Positions 12,284-24,415 are shown, numbered from the stretch's first letter. The stretch is 64,000 bases of DNA from Druceiella hillmani (GCA_039881145.1 JAYKKI010000004.1:46162001-46226000); one strand, 5' to 3'. Notes: generated from the letters alone by a model not told the origin. Translations and numbers: made by a program.

Positions 12284-13380
12284 TAATGCTTTTAATTTTG
12301 ACTTCAGCACTTTTTTAACAATTTATATTAAATTCTTCAAAAATAGTTTAAGAACTTTTGCACACCTAAAATGTAAAAAAAATTTGATACTTAATTTCTT
12401 TTATGCAAAATTTTCATACAAATATTTTGGAATACTAATTGTGCGGGCCATAAATATGCCAAATTTCAAGTATTTAATTGAAATGATTTCTTAAAAAACC
12501 GCTATCATAAACTAACTGATAAACACGTGTGTGATTTAAAAATGATTTCTTTTTCTTTTTGAGATACTAACACCTAATAAATGCTAAAAACAGTTTTTTT
12601 TTAATAACAAAAGTTTTTTCGTTTTTTGCAGAAAATACGAAGAGTATTTATGACTTATAATGAAACATTATTAACAAATTATTTAAAAACTCAAAATCAA
12701 TAGAAAATAAGAGAACTTAAAAAGAAATTGCTTTAAGGATAGAATTTCTCACGCTCTACTCGAATTTAACGAGTTTATTAGAATGAACGGGCTGAAATAT
12801 GAAACCAAATATACTATTTCTCAATAAAATATTCATCAACCTGAAATAATGTAGTATGAAGATATTGTAAGTATCATGGGCAGCTAGGTTGAAATAAAAT
12901 TTAGGACGATTTTTTATTTTTTCAAATCAGTGACAAAAAAAATTACTCCAAATGGTATTTTTAAAGTTCTTTTTATTAATATGTCGTTCGGTAATAAAAT
13001 ATCAATGATTTTTTTACATTTGAATGCTTGTATATTGAAAGGATTTATCCAACTACGTCAGAATGAATCCAACAATCTGCAAGAGACATTTTAATTCAGC
13101 AATTCAAAGAAATCAAAACAGAACGTTCATGACAAAGGGTAGATGAGACGTTTGCCGTCTATGTTGAGATTTAAAATCGAGTCTTTTGATTCTAATTATA
13201 TTTACTTGCTTATAAGAATAACCTAGATTTTACAAAAATAATGCATCATGAGGCAACTTTAAAGATGTTCTCTACATCTTCAAAATTGCTCTATTTGCTT
13301 CCTTCTACTTAAAAATTAAAGTCGATTGTTTTAATGACGAATACAATCTTTATTTTAGTTATCCACTTTTTTTAATTTTT
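12284..13380. other. Non-coding part of copy A
   Basis: No protein-like frame or RNA gene was recognised over about 1.1 kb. The two ends align with 36738-37080 and 37115-37200 of copy B; the middle (about 12560-13280) has no clear counterpart there. Confidence 0.5.
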
Positions 13381-13472
13381 AGGGTTCCATTGTAAAACAA
13401 GAAACACGTATAATATATCGTCACGTACGTCTGTCTATCCGTTTGTCATAGCCTCACAATTTCAAAAGTTTT
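13381..13472 (+). repeat. Fragment resembling the AGGGTTCC/'CTGTCCGTC' insect repeat
   Basis: The stretch starts TAGGGTTCC and contains 'gtctgtctatccgtttgtcatagcc', an arrangement I recognise from a dispersed insect repeat best known to me from Lepidoptera. The same fragment sits at 37202-37288 in copy B, so it predates the split. Recognition is from memory, not from a search. Confidence 0.35.
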
Positions 13473-13482
13473 AGACCCACAT

Positions 13483-13749
13483 TCTTCTTCTTAGTCGTGC
13501 ACTCTTGACAGAGTGGTCGTGATCATGATTCGGCCGGTTCCTTCGCCACTGCCGCCTTCGCGATGTGACGCCATGTAGTTCGGTGTTTTGCGGAGTGAGA
13601 GCAGTCATTTACACTGGAGTGCGTCGCAGATTTTATTAGGTCTGTCCACCGTGTCGGAGAGCGTCCGCGGGATCGTTTGCCTTCGACTTTGCCTTGCACC
13701 ACCAGTCGTTCCATGGAGTCCTCGTTACGGGTTAAAGAATTTGAGGAGG
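13483..13749 (-). mobile_element. 5'-truncated LINE insertion (RTE-like 3' end), 267 bp
   Basis: The insert is flanked by identical 10-bp copies AGACCCACAT (13473-13482 and 13750-13759), while copy B at 37289-37298 has one uninterrupted version. On the minus strand it encodes the C-terminal tail of a LINE reverse transcriptase: MERLVVQGKVEGKRSRGR, then SPTRWTDLIK, then a WRHIAKAAVA-type end. This GK.EG.R.RGR..TRW.D.I pattern is typical of RTE-type and related insect LINE polyproteins. The 3' end is a short (GAA)n-like tail, seen as TTCTTCTTC on the plus strand. It is GC-rich compared with its surroundings and keeps an open frame, consistent with a rather recent insertion. Clade assignment is tentative. 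Confidence 0.8.
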
Positions 13750-14780
13750 AGACCCACATGTAAGCAAGTAAATCATAAATTAAATTACATAAAAAAATAT
13801 TATAAAAATAATTTTGAAAGTATATAATTCATATTCTATAAACTAAGATATTAACCTGTAGCAAAATATTGAAAAGAAAATTAATTTACTTCTTCATATA
13901 CCTAAATAATGTGGGAGCGAAATATTTGTCTCACCCATAATATCGCGTAAAGTACCAGTGGATATATCGTCTAAATGAAATTGAAATAATAGATCAGATA
14001 TCACCATTTTATGGGAACTTTTAAGCGAAGTTATTTGGTAACTTTGCATCGACGATTTCGAGAAATATATACAACTATGAAACCATGTATATTCCGACAC
14101 GCACTTGCACGATTTTAAATATTCCTCTAAAAGAGATAACTCTTTTAGAGTTTTTTGGTGCACGAGCTGACTGTAAACTAACAAAACTTGAGTTATTTTG
14201 GCCAAAATACAAATACATGGTACCTAATTACATTTTAAATACAATTTTATAGAGTAACTAATTAATTATTAATTCACCCTTTCAAACAGGGCCTACAAAA
14301 TTATATAATCCGTGATGAGAAAAACTTTCGATTTAATCTCCATTTCGCATCCATTTGCAACCGAAAAATTTGTCCTTAAAAACCCGTTTTGAGTGGGTTA
14401 TAAGATTAATCAAATTATATGACATACATCAAAGGTATATTGCCGGGTTACATCTCAGCACTTATTTTAACCTAAATATTTTTTTAAATATTTCTATTCA
14501 TATAAATGATTATTCAAACCAAAAAAAATACGAACTTGACTACCTTAAGAATATTACAAATACTTATTTACTGTTAAAGCCTTAAACTTTTCTTGCAACA
14601 ACATAATCGAAGGCCGACAATATTGTATTTTAGTCATTATCAATCATTATCGACGTAGTCTCAAGGGTGAATTTTGTTCATATCGATTAAGCAGCAAAAT
14701 TGTATATTTTAAAGTTTTTCAGTGTTTGAAATTAATGAATGTGAATCGCAATTGAAAAATTACGTTAATGTTTTGTCTCT

Positions 14781-14790
14781 TGTATAAATA
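14781..14790 (+). promoter_or_regulatory. Possible TATA box upstream of the exon candidate
   Basis: TGTATAAATA lies about 75 bp before the ATG at 14863. TATA-like strings are common in DNA this AT-rich, so the support is only positional. Confidence 0.2.
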
Positions 14791-14862
14791 TTAAAATGTA
14801 AACAGGTACTATAACTGATAGATCTTTGCATTAACGTTTGAAAATCAATACAAACGTGTGCA

Positions 14863-14960
14863 ATGCAGAGTATTGTAGAAAGTAATTACACGAAATCAAA
14901 ATATTTGCTGCTCATCGTGACCATATTACTTGAAATAGAACTGTTTAGCACTAGCAAAAG
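14863..14960 (+). CDS. Candidate first coding exon, signal-peptide-like
   Basis: From ATG 14863 the frame is open for 32 codons plus two bases and ends at a consensus splice donor (AAAAG then GTAAGTAT at 14961). The encoded start is MQSIVESNYTKSK followed by a hydrophobic run YLLLIVTILLEIELF and then a polar STSK, which resembles a signal peptide or anchor. The corresponding stretch of copy B (38215-38313) has a stop at codon 6, and the relic in copy D lacks the ATG; both have GCAAGT in place of GTAAGT. I found no following exon, so the product is unknown. Repetition in three block copies hints at a tandemly duplicated gene. A chance frame remains possible. Confidence 0.35.
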
Positions 14961-15755
14961 GTAAGTATCGCATTAAGAGGGTCCTGTATATCCTGAAGCA
15001 CATGTGAATGCTACATATTTAAGTATACAGAATAATGAAAAAGAAGATTTTGAAATTATAATTATTTGACAAATGTTACAACGAGAAATTTTCAAATAAT
15101 GTTATAAATACTTTAGTTGACTTTCCATGTTATATTTCTAAGTTCCCATCAAAGAAGGGCTCCATCTTTAATAATTTCATTCCATACAATAATAGTTACG
15201 CGAAACTGACCTGTCTGAATTTAATATCAGCGGGACATCAACAATACAACAATAAAAACTTTTAATTAACTTTAATTAAATTCATTTACAAATTTTTAAT
15301 ATATTTATATTTTATATCAATGGTTCAAATGAAAAAATTGCTATTTTATAATTATTAATACTCACAAATATATCTACTTTCACAATATGACAATTGTCGT
15401 CGGCATGGTGTTGCGTTTAACACACGACAATAAATAAAACAATTATTCATTAAGGTAAGTTGTGAAGTTCGTGCTGACCAAGTAAATCACGCTTAAGTGC
15501 AATCACAATCAAATATATGAGTAAATAGAGGAAAAAAAATGGGAACGGTTAAAAATCTCACAGATTTAGCATAATTAAGAAATAAAAAAAAAGAAATGTG
15601 CGAGGAAAAAATAAAACTGGCAAACTTTTAAACAAGTGCTAACGTGTAGAATTATTTTTAAATTTTTAAAACTCGTAGAAAATTAGAGGGTCATAATTTT
15701 TAAGCCACTTTAAAACTTAATGTTTCCGGAAAGGGACTCAAAAATTTTAAAAAAT

Positions 15756-15955
15756 TGGTACATGTCGTTGCTTTGATTTGTTGAGTTAATGCTAATGTAT
15801 ACGGTGTGACGCACCACGGGGATCCGAGTTCAAATCCCGGCGGCACCTCGAGCAGGGTTGAACCGATGTTCCAGATGGCTCTAACTTTCCTAGTAATAAG
15901 TCCCCAATTTGTATCAATTAGATACATTGAAGTACATAAATAAATAAATAAAAAA
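15756..15955 (+). mobile_element. tRNA-derived SINE relic
   Basis: A good RNA polymerase III B box is present (AGTTCAAATCC at 15827-15837, consensus GGTTCGANTCC) inside a GC-rich tRNA-like stretch ending CCCGGCGGCACC near 15846. About 85 bp of unrelated body follow, then an A-rich tail of TAAA repeats (about 15936-15955). The A-box side is degenerate. This layout is that of a SINE rather than a functional tRNA gene, since no cloverleaf with a matching acceptor stem is visible. Confidence 0.65.
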
Positions 15956-18799
15956 CTCCATATTATTTTTAAATACCCATCCAATGGGAGTCTACACGAC
16001 CGGACGTGTTACGAAAAAATTACTCCCGCTTTACATGAATCCAGAGGTACATTAAGAAATTAACTTAGTTTTAAATTCTACTGCATATTGATTGGGATTT
16101 CTATATAAAATCTCTGCTTGCAAAATGTCATGTATGTAAGTCAAAAACTGTTGAAAGTACAAGTGTATGATAAGACAGAGACGGATAATGAACCGACCAA
16201 ATTATAATGTCCCTTTTTGTCATTTGACTATAGACCCCTAAAATAAACCCTGGTGATTTATCGGAAATAATATCAAAATTCTACCTCATTGTATTTAAAA
16301 ACGCCTGTATAATGATCCTAATTTCTTTCAATGCTGCTATTCTTTTTTAAAATACATGTTTTCTGGAAGTGCAATCATTCAATCAATCAAACACTCCCGT
16401 AAACAAGTGAATCCTTAGATGAATGAAACAATTGAGATATATACGCAAGCCACAATTAATTTTTAATCACAACACTAATAAAAATGGCCAGTTACAACAA
16501 TTCCAAAGTCGCTCCTTCACAATATGACATAAGGTTTTTCCAGAGATATTATAAAAAATATGCAAAAAAACATGATCTCCTTACTCCAATCCACCTTCGG
16601 AAACGCTAAAGCAAAAAATACGAATTTAACATTACTCAAAGTTTATTTAAATTTGAGATAACCATGACTCTAAATCTCATAATGGTTGAGATTTCATAAA
16701 GTAAAAAATGATATAGATATTGATAGTTGCTCTTAAATGTTCCTTAAATACAAAAAGCATACCACCAACTACTATGCTTCGCAAACTTTTATGATTATAG
16801 CCATCACGGAGAAAACTGAAAATATTTTAGAGGAAAATATTCACGTAGAAAACATCAAAGCATATGAGGGTATATATACACGCGCATATAACAGCTTTTT
16901 CTCTTTTCTCCACTACTCTTGCTAATAAATCGCTTTCCTTCAATAACTTTTGGGTTCGCCCTTTCCACTAACGAGAGTATAATCTTTTTATAACGCGAAT
17001 TCTTATTTCTCTAAAAATAGGAATCTGAGATTACATTGCCCGTTTCAAGTTTGTCGAGTCAATTAACACTGAAAGCTCTTTAACTGCCCCTTGGCATATT
17101 ACAAAACTGTTAATACGGTTGTATAGTTAGAATTAAGTAAAGCAAAGCAAGTATAAGAAAGGAAAAATTTCTGAAAAAATTTCTATCAAATAAATGCTTG
17201 CAGTTATGATGTTAGTGAATATGAACTCAACGTTGAGAGTGCAATATAACTCTGAATAAAATTAATCACCTTAACAATATATTCATAAACTATGTGGTCT
17301 TCTTTAACTAATATAAATTATGTTTTGAGATAACGTATCCCATATTTATCTCCTTGACACGGTTGTACACTTTGACAAATTATTACATAAAACAATATAC
17401 GTGTCGATCTTGACGCGGGGTTTTCTGAATGATTTAATTCATTTATCCATATTATTTAATTGCGAAATTGCGAATTAATTTATTAGCCTCGTAAAGTTTT
17501 CTTTGATGTCAAACGCGGGCAAAAATATCACACTTGGGCTGTTAAATTTACAATGGAAAAACATAATTTTAAATAGGTTCAGGTTTTCAAATGTAACCAA
17601 ATGCAAAGTTGTTTCCGTGTAATTTTTGACAATTTTATAATAAACCAAATATTTTTAATCCCCACTTGTTTTTGGGTTTCAAAATAAAACTCAATAAATT
17701 TTATTTTCCTCATCTTCCATCCGTCATGTCATATTCAATTATCTCATATTAATATCATACCTAAAATTATATGTCCAGTCTAACAAATTTAAAGTTATCA
17801 TTGGTCTCGATAGATAAAATTCAAACCTATTTTGAACTATCTTCTTCAATACTACATTGTTTACTCTTAACAAAGTAGTTAGAGAAATAATCAATAGTTC
17901 ATCATATTACAATCCATCAAAAACAAAACTAGTTTATAATATTGACGTGAAAAAGGTTTATTCGTTCGTTAAGTGATATCCGGTTGAACTATCTTTTGTG
18001 ACAAAATACCGTAAGAATGCAGCCGCTAATAAATACGAGACTAATAATACGCTAAAAATGGTAGCGCACAAAACAAAATCACAGAACCCTTATTTTTGAT
18101 TTGATTTTTTTCATAGCCTTGATTTTTTTCATAGCCATTTTTCAAAAACTGTTTAATCTAGAAACCTGAACTTTGCTATAGTTATAGAGCGTATTGACAC
18201 GCACATATTTAAATTTTGTTATAATATTAACGGAGGGCCGCTGCTGAGCCGCTGTCAATATCGTTGTCTGCAAATCTGCATATTAATATATAAACAATAG
18301 AAGGCTTTTAAAAATACAAGTTTAGAAAATAATTATATACGATAGGTATTACGTGGAAGAAGTTTACGTGAATAATAAAGAACTATCGCCAAAAAATACC
18401 AACAGGTAAAACAAGTAACTAACGGTGACTGTTCATCGTAGCCAAGATAACTTTTGCAAAACGAATCATTTGAGCTAATCCAGAGGAATGTTTTAACGAC
18501 AAGTAATGAATTTAACCATAATTTGAACAATACGAGATAAGTCAAGATAAAATATAGGTTGTTCACATAACCTACAAAATATAAATTTGTCAAAAAATAC
18601 TATCGATACAGCTATCTAACGAAGATTACAGTAGATATTACATTGGTAGTTTCGCTTCTCATCACTAGAGGGCTAAGCGAATTATTATATAATGTCAGAT
18701 ATTACCATGACAATACATTAACGACATCTAGCATTGAGGTTAGACGATCGGCGGTTTAGACGAGTAGAAAACTATTAAGTAACTTTTCTTTTCTTAAAT
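15956..18799. other. AT-rich spacer, nothing firm
   Basis: No transposon or RNA gene was recognised. A 41-codon frame on the plus strand (16484-16609) starts in a good context (AAAAATGGCC) and has varied composition (MASYNNSKVAPSQYD..., ending LRKR), but nothing supports it further. A short tandem duplication 'ttgatttttttcatagcc' occurs at about 18100-18140. The last 180 bp may be the 5' UTR of the LINE ORF1 that follows. Confidence 0.4.
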
Positions 18800-19850
18800 A
18801 TGGGAGAAATTTTGGCTGCATTTCACAAGATTCAGAAGGATTCAGATAAAAAAACGGCTATAACCAAGAGTGCCGATAATGTAACTGAGAAAATAATAGA
18901 AAATATAAACAAAATATTGGATAAAAAATTGACAATTTGGGAAGAAAACCAGGAAAAGCTGAAAGAAAAACTTGAAAATCAGGAAAATAGATTAAACATT
19001 TTGGAAAAATACGCGAAGCAGAGAAATAATGTATTTCTTGGTATTGAAGATGATGAAAGTTCTTATTCTTACCTACTTTCTTATTTTACTTACGTTTTTA
19101 TTAACAAATATTTTTCATTCAAATTAAACTGCGGCAAAGAATACGCAAAAAAATCGATAAACTCACACCAATCACAGTAACATTCACCACTCTGAGCAAT
19201 AAAATCAACATTATGAAGCAAAAAGGGGCTCCAAATGGCACTACTTACTACATAAAAGAAGATTATCCTCATCACATACTAGAAAAAGAGAAATGCTTCA
19301 GGAACAAGTTAATATAGAGAAGGAGAAAGGAATTAAAGCAACTATTAAATACGACAAACTTAGAATATTAAAAAATAACACGGAAACCGTATTAAGAGAC
19401 AACAGGAAAAGAAATCTCTCTATCTCACCACAGCACAATGCAAACACTGAGTACAATACCCCTTGCAGTACCCAAGCTCTTAAGAAAAATAAATCCGTAC
19501 TAAGGCAAGGCACACCGCAAAGATTTTTTAGGTATTTAGAAAGAGTGATAAAACCGGGTATACTCAATTTTCTAGCAAACAAAATGAGAAAAGACAAGAG
19601 GAAGAAAATAACGAAAAAATCACAATACTATATAGCGACTATCAGCGCCTCTCTCAAAAAACAATATGAATATGGAAATCAAAATTTAAAAAACACCGAA
19701 ATACATCTGCCAAGCTGGTCGGTCACCGTAAAAGATTACGACCACAACTTTTCAAAGAAAATATATTCAAATTCAAAATCACGGAAAAAAATAGTGACAT
19801 GCCCATAAAGCTAGGAGAGATAATGACATCCGGAAAATAGTTGGATCACA
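18800..19850 (+). pseudogene. LINE ORF1 relic (coiled-coil nucleic-acid-binding protein)
   Basis: ATG 18800 opens a frame with a heptad-rich coiled coil (about residues 25-75, ILDKK..IWEENQEKLKEKLE) and then LEKYAKQRNNVFLGIED, a hallmark of a family of insect LINE ORF1 proteins. After a frameshift near 19080-19150 the sequence continues in other frames as TPITVTFTTLSNKINIMKQK, YYIKEDYPHHILEKEK, and from 19293 LQEQVNIEKEKGIKATIKYD and NRKRNLSISP. The order and spacing match one protein broken by at least two frameshifts. No ORF2 (endonuclease/RT) follows, so the copy is truncated. I infer an RTE-like LINE from memory of such ORF1 proteins; the clade needs a search. Confidence 0.7.
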
Positions 19851-19978
19851 ACGGATATATAGAATTCAAGACCGTGACAGATGGTAATTTTTATAAGAGG
19901 CCTTCACCTGAGAGTGGTTCCTATTTAGCAAACAGTCAATACTTTATTTATCATTAAATGTGTAATAATTATTTTGAT

Positions 19979-20178
19979 ATAAAATAGATATTAAGCAGTT
20001 TATAAAATTAAAACTTAAATTTTTTTGTTACTAATGTTAGAAATAAAAGGCTTTTTACTTGTCTTATTTCATTTATTTTGTTACATGTCAAAGAAACTAA
20101 GTTTTCAGCCAAAACATTCAGTTTGAAATTTTAAAAGGCTGATCTCACATATCACTTAAAGTGTCAATGGAAAAAGTA
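19979..20178 (+). repeat. Local direct duplication, first copy
   Basis: Matches 20819-21010, about 840 bp downstream ('agatattaagcag', 'aaattaaaactta', 'gaaataaaaggc', 'aactaagttttcagccaaaa', 'atatcacttaaagtgtcaa'). The first copy has an extra stretch of about 40 bp between the second and third anchors. No coding content. Confidence 0.75.
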
Positions 20179-20504
20179 AGTTATAAGGATTCCACCACTA
20201 CATATTTTTTAAATTAATTTTATATAAATTAGTTCAAGAGATATTGCCGAAAACATCCACAAAAAATAAATCGCACTGCACTATTTACGAAACTGATAAA
20301 TTCTAAATTATAAGAAGTAGTTTTAGTAAAATCTGCCTAAAATTTACTGGAAAACTGTTTCCGAAATATGCTCCGAAATATATACAATGTTTCTACACCT
20401 ATAAATACTTACATAGTACAGTAAAACAAGAATACTTATAAATAGTTCAATAGAATTACTGTATATGTACTTTACAATTTTTACATGTACCAAAGTGTCA
20501 CACA

Positions 20505-20560
20505 CTCATGCGCACACACACACATATACACCCACGCACATGTGCATAAACACATAAAAG
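20505..20560. repeat. CA-rich microsatellite
   Basis: Interrupted CA repeat with GCACA and CCACG variants. Confidence 0.85.
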
Positions 20561-20818
20561 TCGAACAGATGAAAATATATCTCGAATGTATATTTAAATG
20601 AACGGTTTAAAAGTTCTATTTTCAGCAGCGGACTTCTTCCGGCCAATGGTAATGTTTTACTCTTTTAAGTGTCTACAATATTTCCTTACATTTTTTAAAA
20701 ATTATTTCAACGAATTTTCAATCAGTGTGTTCTAAGTGAAATAATTTCGAATGCTATTATTTTACATACATTGTATTGATGTTTCTTTGTGGTACTGTTT
20801 ATTTATTACTTATTTTAA

Positions 20819-21010
20819 AATAAATAGATATCAAGCAGTTGATAAAATTAAAACTTAATTTTTTTTGTTACTATTTATAAGAAATAAAAGGCAAACTAAG
20901 TTTTCAGCCAAAATATTTATTTTGAAATTTTAGAAGGCTGCTTTCTGAGGTAGTAGATATTTTTCTTAATTCATATATCACTTGAAGTGTCAAACAAAAA
21001 AGCAAGTTTT
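20819..21010 (+). repeat. Local direct duplication, second copy
   Basis: Second copy of the stretch at 19979-20178, with an insertion near 20945 ('ctgaggtagtagatatttttc'). Confidence 0.75.
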
Positions 21011-21897
21011 GTTTCTTTTCAACATTTGTTGATTGAAATTTTGTGAAAATGGAAAAAATTGCTTACATCATCGTTACCAGGCAAAATAACTTCCTCCTCA
21101 ATGGAAAATTATTTAAAACGACAAAACTGCGACAAAGGTAGACGTGTTGGAGGAAATTTTTTGGGTTGAGAAATCTACTTCATAATACATTCCTGTGGAC
21201 ATAACATCAAACTATTAATATGTTGTTCAGCCGCCAGTGTAAGTTTGCGTTTCGAAAAACATTTCTATCTTTTTAAATGCTTTATACGAAAATTCACTAA
21301 ATGTTTACGCAGTATTTCCCGATGTTATCTAACCTACCCTCTGAAGAAAATTATCTTAACAGAATCTATTTAAAATAGACTTAGGTACTAAAAATAACAT
21401 GACAAAAGAGAATAACAAAATAACATAAACGCTCATTTATTTACTTTTTAATTTTAAGGAATATTTAGTTACCGAATTTCCTTTTGTTTCGTTACTTGAA
21501 AACAATAGTTTAGTCCCGTCAATTGTTTAGAAATTTCTGCTTTTTTATTTAATCACTTATTTACAAAATATTAGATTGTAAATAATTGTTATTAATGTGA
21601 TATTTGAAAAATATCTTTAAACTGTGTAAGGAAAAGTAATCTCGTGAAATATTATTCCAGATTTCCTTTTCATTTTATCTGATGGATACTTTGAATTGAA
21701 TGACTTAATAACAGTAAATTATCCGGCAAAAACGTATATTTCTAACATGGCTTATAAATTTTTTTCCAAAGGTAGAAAAAAACTATTAGCCCAAAGCGAT
21801 AATATTGTCAATTGGTTTCTAAACAAGATGGTTAAATTTATGTTTTAAGATTCTAAGAACAAGTTTAAAATATCTGAAAGAGTCAAGGACAATACCA

Positions 21898-22029
<132 letters not shown>

Positions 22030-22650
22030 TAAAGGAATATGGAAAAACAATTGTAATACAGACATTATTGTTTTTTTTAACATTATGTTCACAATGTACA
22101 TTTTTCCGTGATTTTCGTTAATTATATTACTGCCAAGAAAATGAAACGTAATCAATGAGTACTTTAATTTTTCAATAAGTGTTTCATTTTTTACATTTAG
22201 AGCAAAATATAATACATTCTGAACGAATGTTAATTATTACTTTTACATCATTATTTCCTTACATTTCCACGCCACGTTAAAATTTGAATATTAAACTCTT
22301 TTAAATTCTAATAATTTTTAAGTGCTTGTTAATCCCAGCCCCTTCAAAATCTAATTCCATGGGATCCTTCGTAGGCGTAAAGCCATTTGGTATTTATATT
22401 AGAGGCATGATAACACGCCGAAATAATAAACACTCACAGCGTGTTCAGTATTGCTCCATTTGAACAGGCGATTTTCACTCGATAAACTCATCTATTATCG
22501 TAGAAATGTTCTGCATGAATGCCGAGTACCATTTTCTATGTCCACTAATAATCCCAAAATACGAACTTACCACGTTCTGTTGATAGTCAATTTAGAAAAA
22601 GCTAATAAGATATGTCACATATTCGAGGAAATAGAGCAGTTGTCAAGAGT

Positions 22651-22651
22651 T

Positions 22652-22742
<91 letters not shown>
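22651..22742. repeat. (TA)n microsatellite
   Basis: TA run with one G interruption at about 22691. Confidence 0.97.
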
Positions 22743-22744
<2 letters not shown>

Positions 22745-23639
22745 AAATGAATCAGACATCTGCCTACAATTTGGTATTAGCTGATACCATACATCAAAAT
22801 CGAATGAAAAAACTTGCCTAGTCATTACGGCTTAATGACAGAGCATCTTCTTACTAGAGCTTTGCAATGAAGTCATTCCACATTTTGTAAAGTATTTTCA
22901 TCAATACTTTATAGAACCTTGGTATGCTGTTTTGACAATATATTATATATTACTTGGGACATACAAACTGTATTTTCCGTAGGTAGTTTTACATATATAT
23001 GCAAATTATATTGATACTTTTGGCCTTGTTCGCGTGGAGACGATTTGTATGGGATTTTAATATAAAGAGCGCTCTCTGAGACGTAGTTGGTGGAATATGT
23101 GAAGAAAATATTTTCCTCACATTACATATTAAATAACATCCCCTACGTTGTAAACGTTAGAATAAATTTTCTTTGTATTACTCATTTAGTTAATATTGTG
23201 TTTTGTGATAAACGCATCGCAAAAAATGAGATATACTAATCGTACAACATCAATGCACTGTGTGTGTACGATATAAACAATAGAAATAAAATGCAAATTA
23301 ATAGCCAATTTTGCAGATAAAATAAAAAAGTACTATATTTATTTCGTCTTACATTAATTAAAATTACCTCTGATTTATGAAAATAAAGATTGACATGAAA
23401 ATATTATATAATGACTAAGATATTTTAATTACATAATAATTGATTAATTATAGGAAAATTTAGTTATATCATAACAATATAGTAAAATTTGTCTAAAAAA
23501 ATAATACAAGAAATTAATAGTATTAATTTTTATTCCTTTGTTAACTGTTTATTTTTTATCACTATTTATTCATAGGAGATAAATATCAAACCAGATAGGT
23601 CACAATTTTTGAAATGCAGAATTCATTACCCCTTATTTC
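22743..23639. other. AT-rich spacer, nothing recognised
   Basis: No reading frame with protein-like composition, no transposon motif and no tandem repeat of note was seen over about 900 bp. Confidence 0.5.
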
Positions 23640-23725
23640 AATCCCAAGAGGAGACTTAAAATTCCGGATTCGATACCGGCAACCAAAAATAAGCAGCCAA
23701 CGCCTTAAGCAACTTAGACCTAAAC
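23640..23725 (-). mobile_element. tRNA-derived SINE head
   Basis: On the minus strand an A-box-like AAGTTGCTTAAGGCG is followed about 30 bp later by a B-box-like GTATCGAATCC, the spacing of a tRNA-type internal promoter. The 3' side beyond 23640 shows no acceptor stem, so a SINE remnant is likelier than a tRNA gene. Confidence 0.5.
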
Positions 23726-24259
23726 ATAGCAGTTGGTCGTGCAGTCCAACTTCAAGCAATATAGCATTAAAAAAATAACGCTATATTTTTCTATATTGGC
23801 AATTCTTTCGTAAAAAAGAATATGGTGGACTGCGTTAATGGAAACCACTGGTAGACCAGGTTCTTTACTTGTGACATATTTCCTCGTAGACGTCAGTCCG
23901 TAAGACGCAATTTTTTCGAATACCATAGAGATCAAGTACTCTATGCCCGAATCGTCCATTTATCCTATTTATCTATATAGACCACTTTAGGCGACCAGGA
24001 ATTAAGACACAGAAAAATGAAACATAGGTGGATGACATTTAGGAGCAAATTATTGGCTTTGTGTTAATAACATATTCTTTCAAATCAAAATGATGCAAAA
24101 TGTATACAGAAAACGTCTTGTTTTGATTATCAGCAATAACTATAACTGGACTGTGTAGAAAAAGACAAACAAACAGTTCACACAATATTTTTGACACAGT
24201 TCACGCTACATTTTTTAAACACGAAATGTATATACTTGTGGTTTAAGTCCTTTTAAAAT

Positions 24260-24415
24260 TGAATATATTTGGCGTTCATTTTGTAGAAATTCATTATTGA
24301 CAATTAAATGAAACTAAGTGATGTAGTATTATTTCTACTTTCTTTACGTTCTTTACCACGACCTAGGTTTCGATGCATTATAACATTTTCAGGTGGACTG
24401 TTAGCAAAGATTAAC
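24260..24415 (-). mobile_element. Penelope-like terminal repeat fragment with degenerate hammerhead motif
   Basis: Matches the right arm of the fold-back element at 50415-50692 and the fragment at 45107-45215. On the minus strand the hammerhead-like core reads CTGAAAATG ... CGAAACCTAGGTCGTGG, with the G of the first box changed to A. The match runs from 'tgaatatatttgg' to 'gttagcaaagatt'. Assignment to Penelope-like elements rests on the ribozyme-like motif and is inference. Confidence 0.55.

Larger units (their letters stand above)
1165..15030 (+). repeat. Long paralogous block, copy A
   Basis: This stretch is colinear with copy B (about 24725-38540) and, in its first 5.4 kb, with copy C (about 45233-51740). 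Anchor pairs I aligned by eye include 1380-1500 with 25390-25510, 2300-2600 with 46020-46430, 5817-6016 with 49670-49890, 6000-6350 with 30370-30720 and 51420-51740, 6843-7083 with 32523-32778, 8100-8300 with 33780-33960, 8860-9300 with 36235-36680, 12284-12540 with 36738-37080, 13290-13472 with 37115-37288, and 14830-15000 with 38190-38350. Relative to B it carries two extra insertions (9346-12283 and 13483-13749) and lacks the segment matching 30955-32347. No intact gene is visible apart from the exon candidate at 14863. It is either a segmental duplication or a very large old repeat family. Confidence 0.85.

Noticed and set aside
13588..13827. Plus-strand 79-codon frame
   Set aside because: It is the antisense shadow of the LINE tail at 13483-13749.
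13894..14205. 103-codon minus-strand frame in copy A
   Set aside because: The copy B counterpart (37430-37715) is disrupted, and only a few residues align. No start context, splice site or known motif.
15827..15846. Functional tRNA gene
   Set aside because: Only the B-box side is convincing, there is no acceptor stem, and an A-rich tail follows, so a SINE is the better call.
19293..19808. 171-codon frame as a separate gene
   Set aside because: It is one frame of the frameshifted LINE ORF1 that starts at 18800.
23720..23959. 79-codon minus-strand frame beside the SINE head
   Set aside because: Somewhat protein-like at its start, but no homology, splice site or conserved copy supports it.
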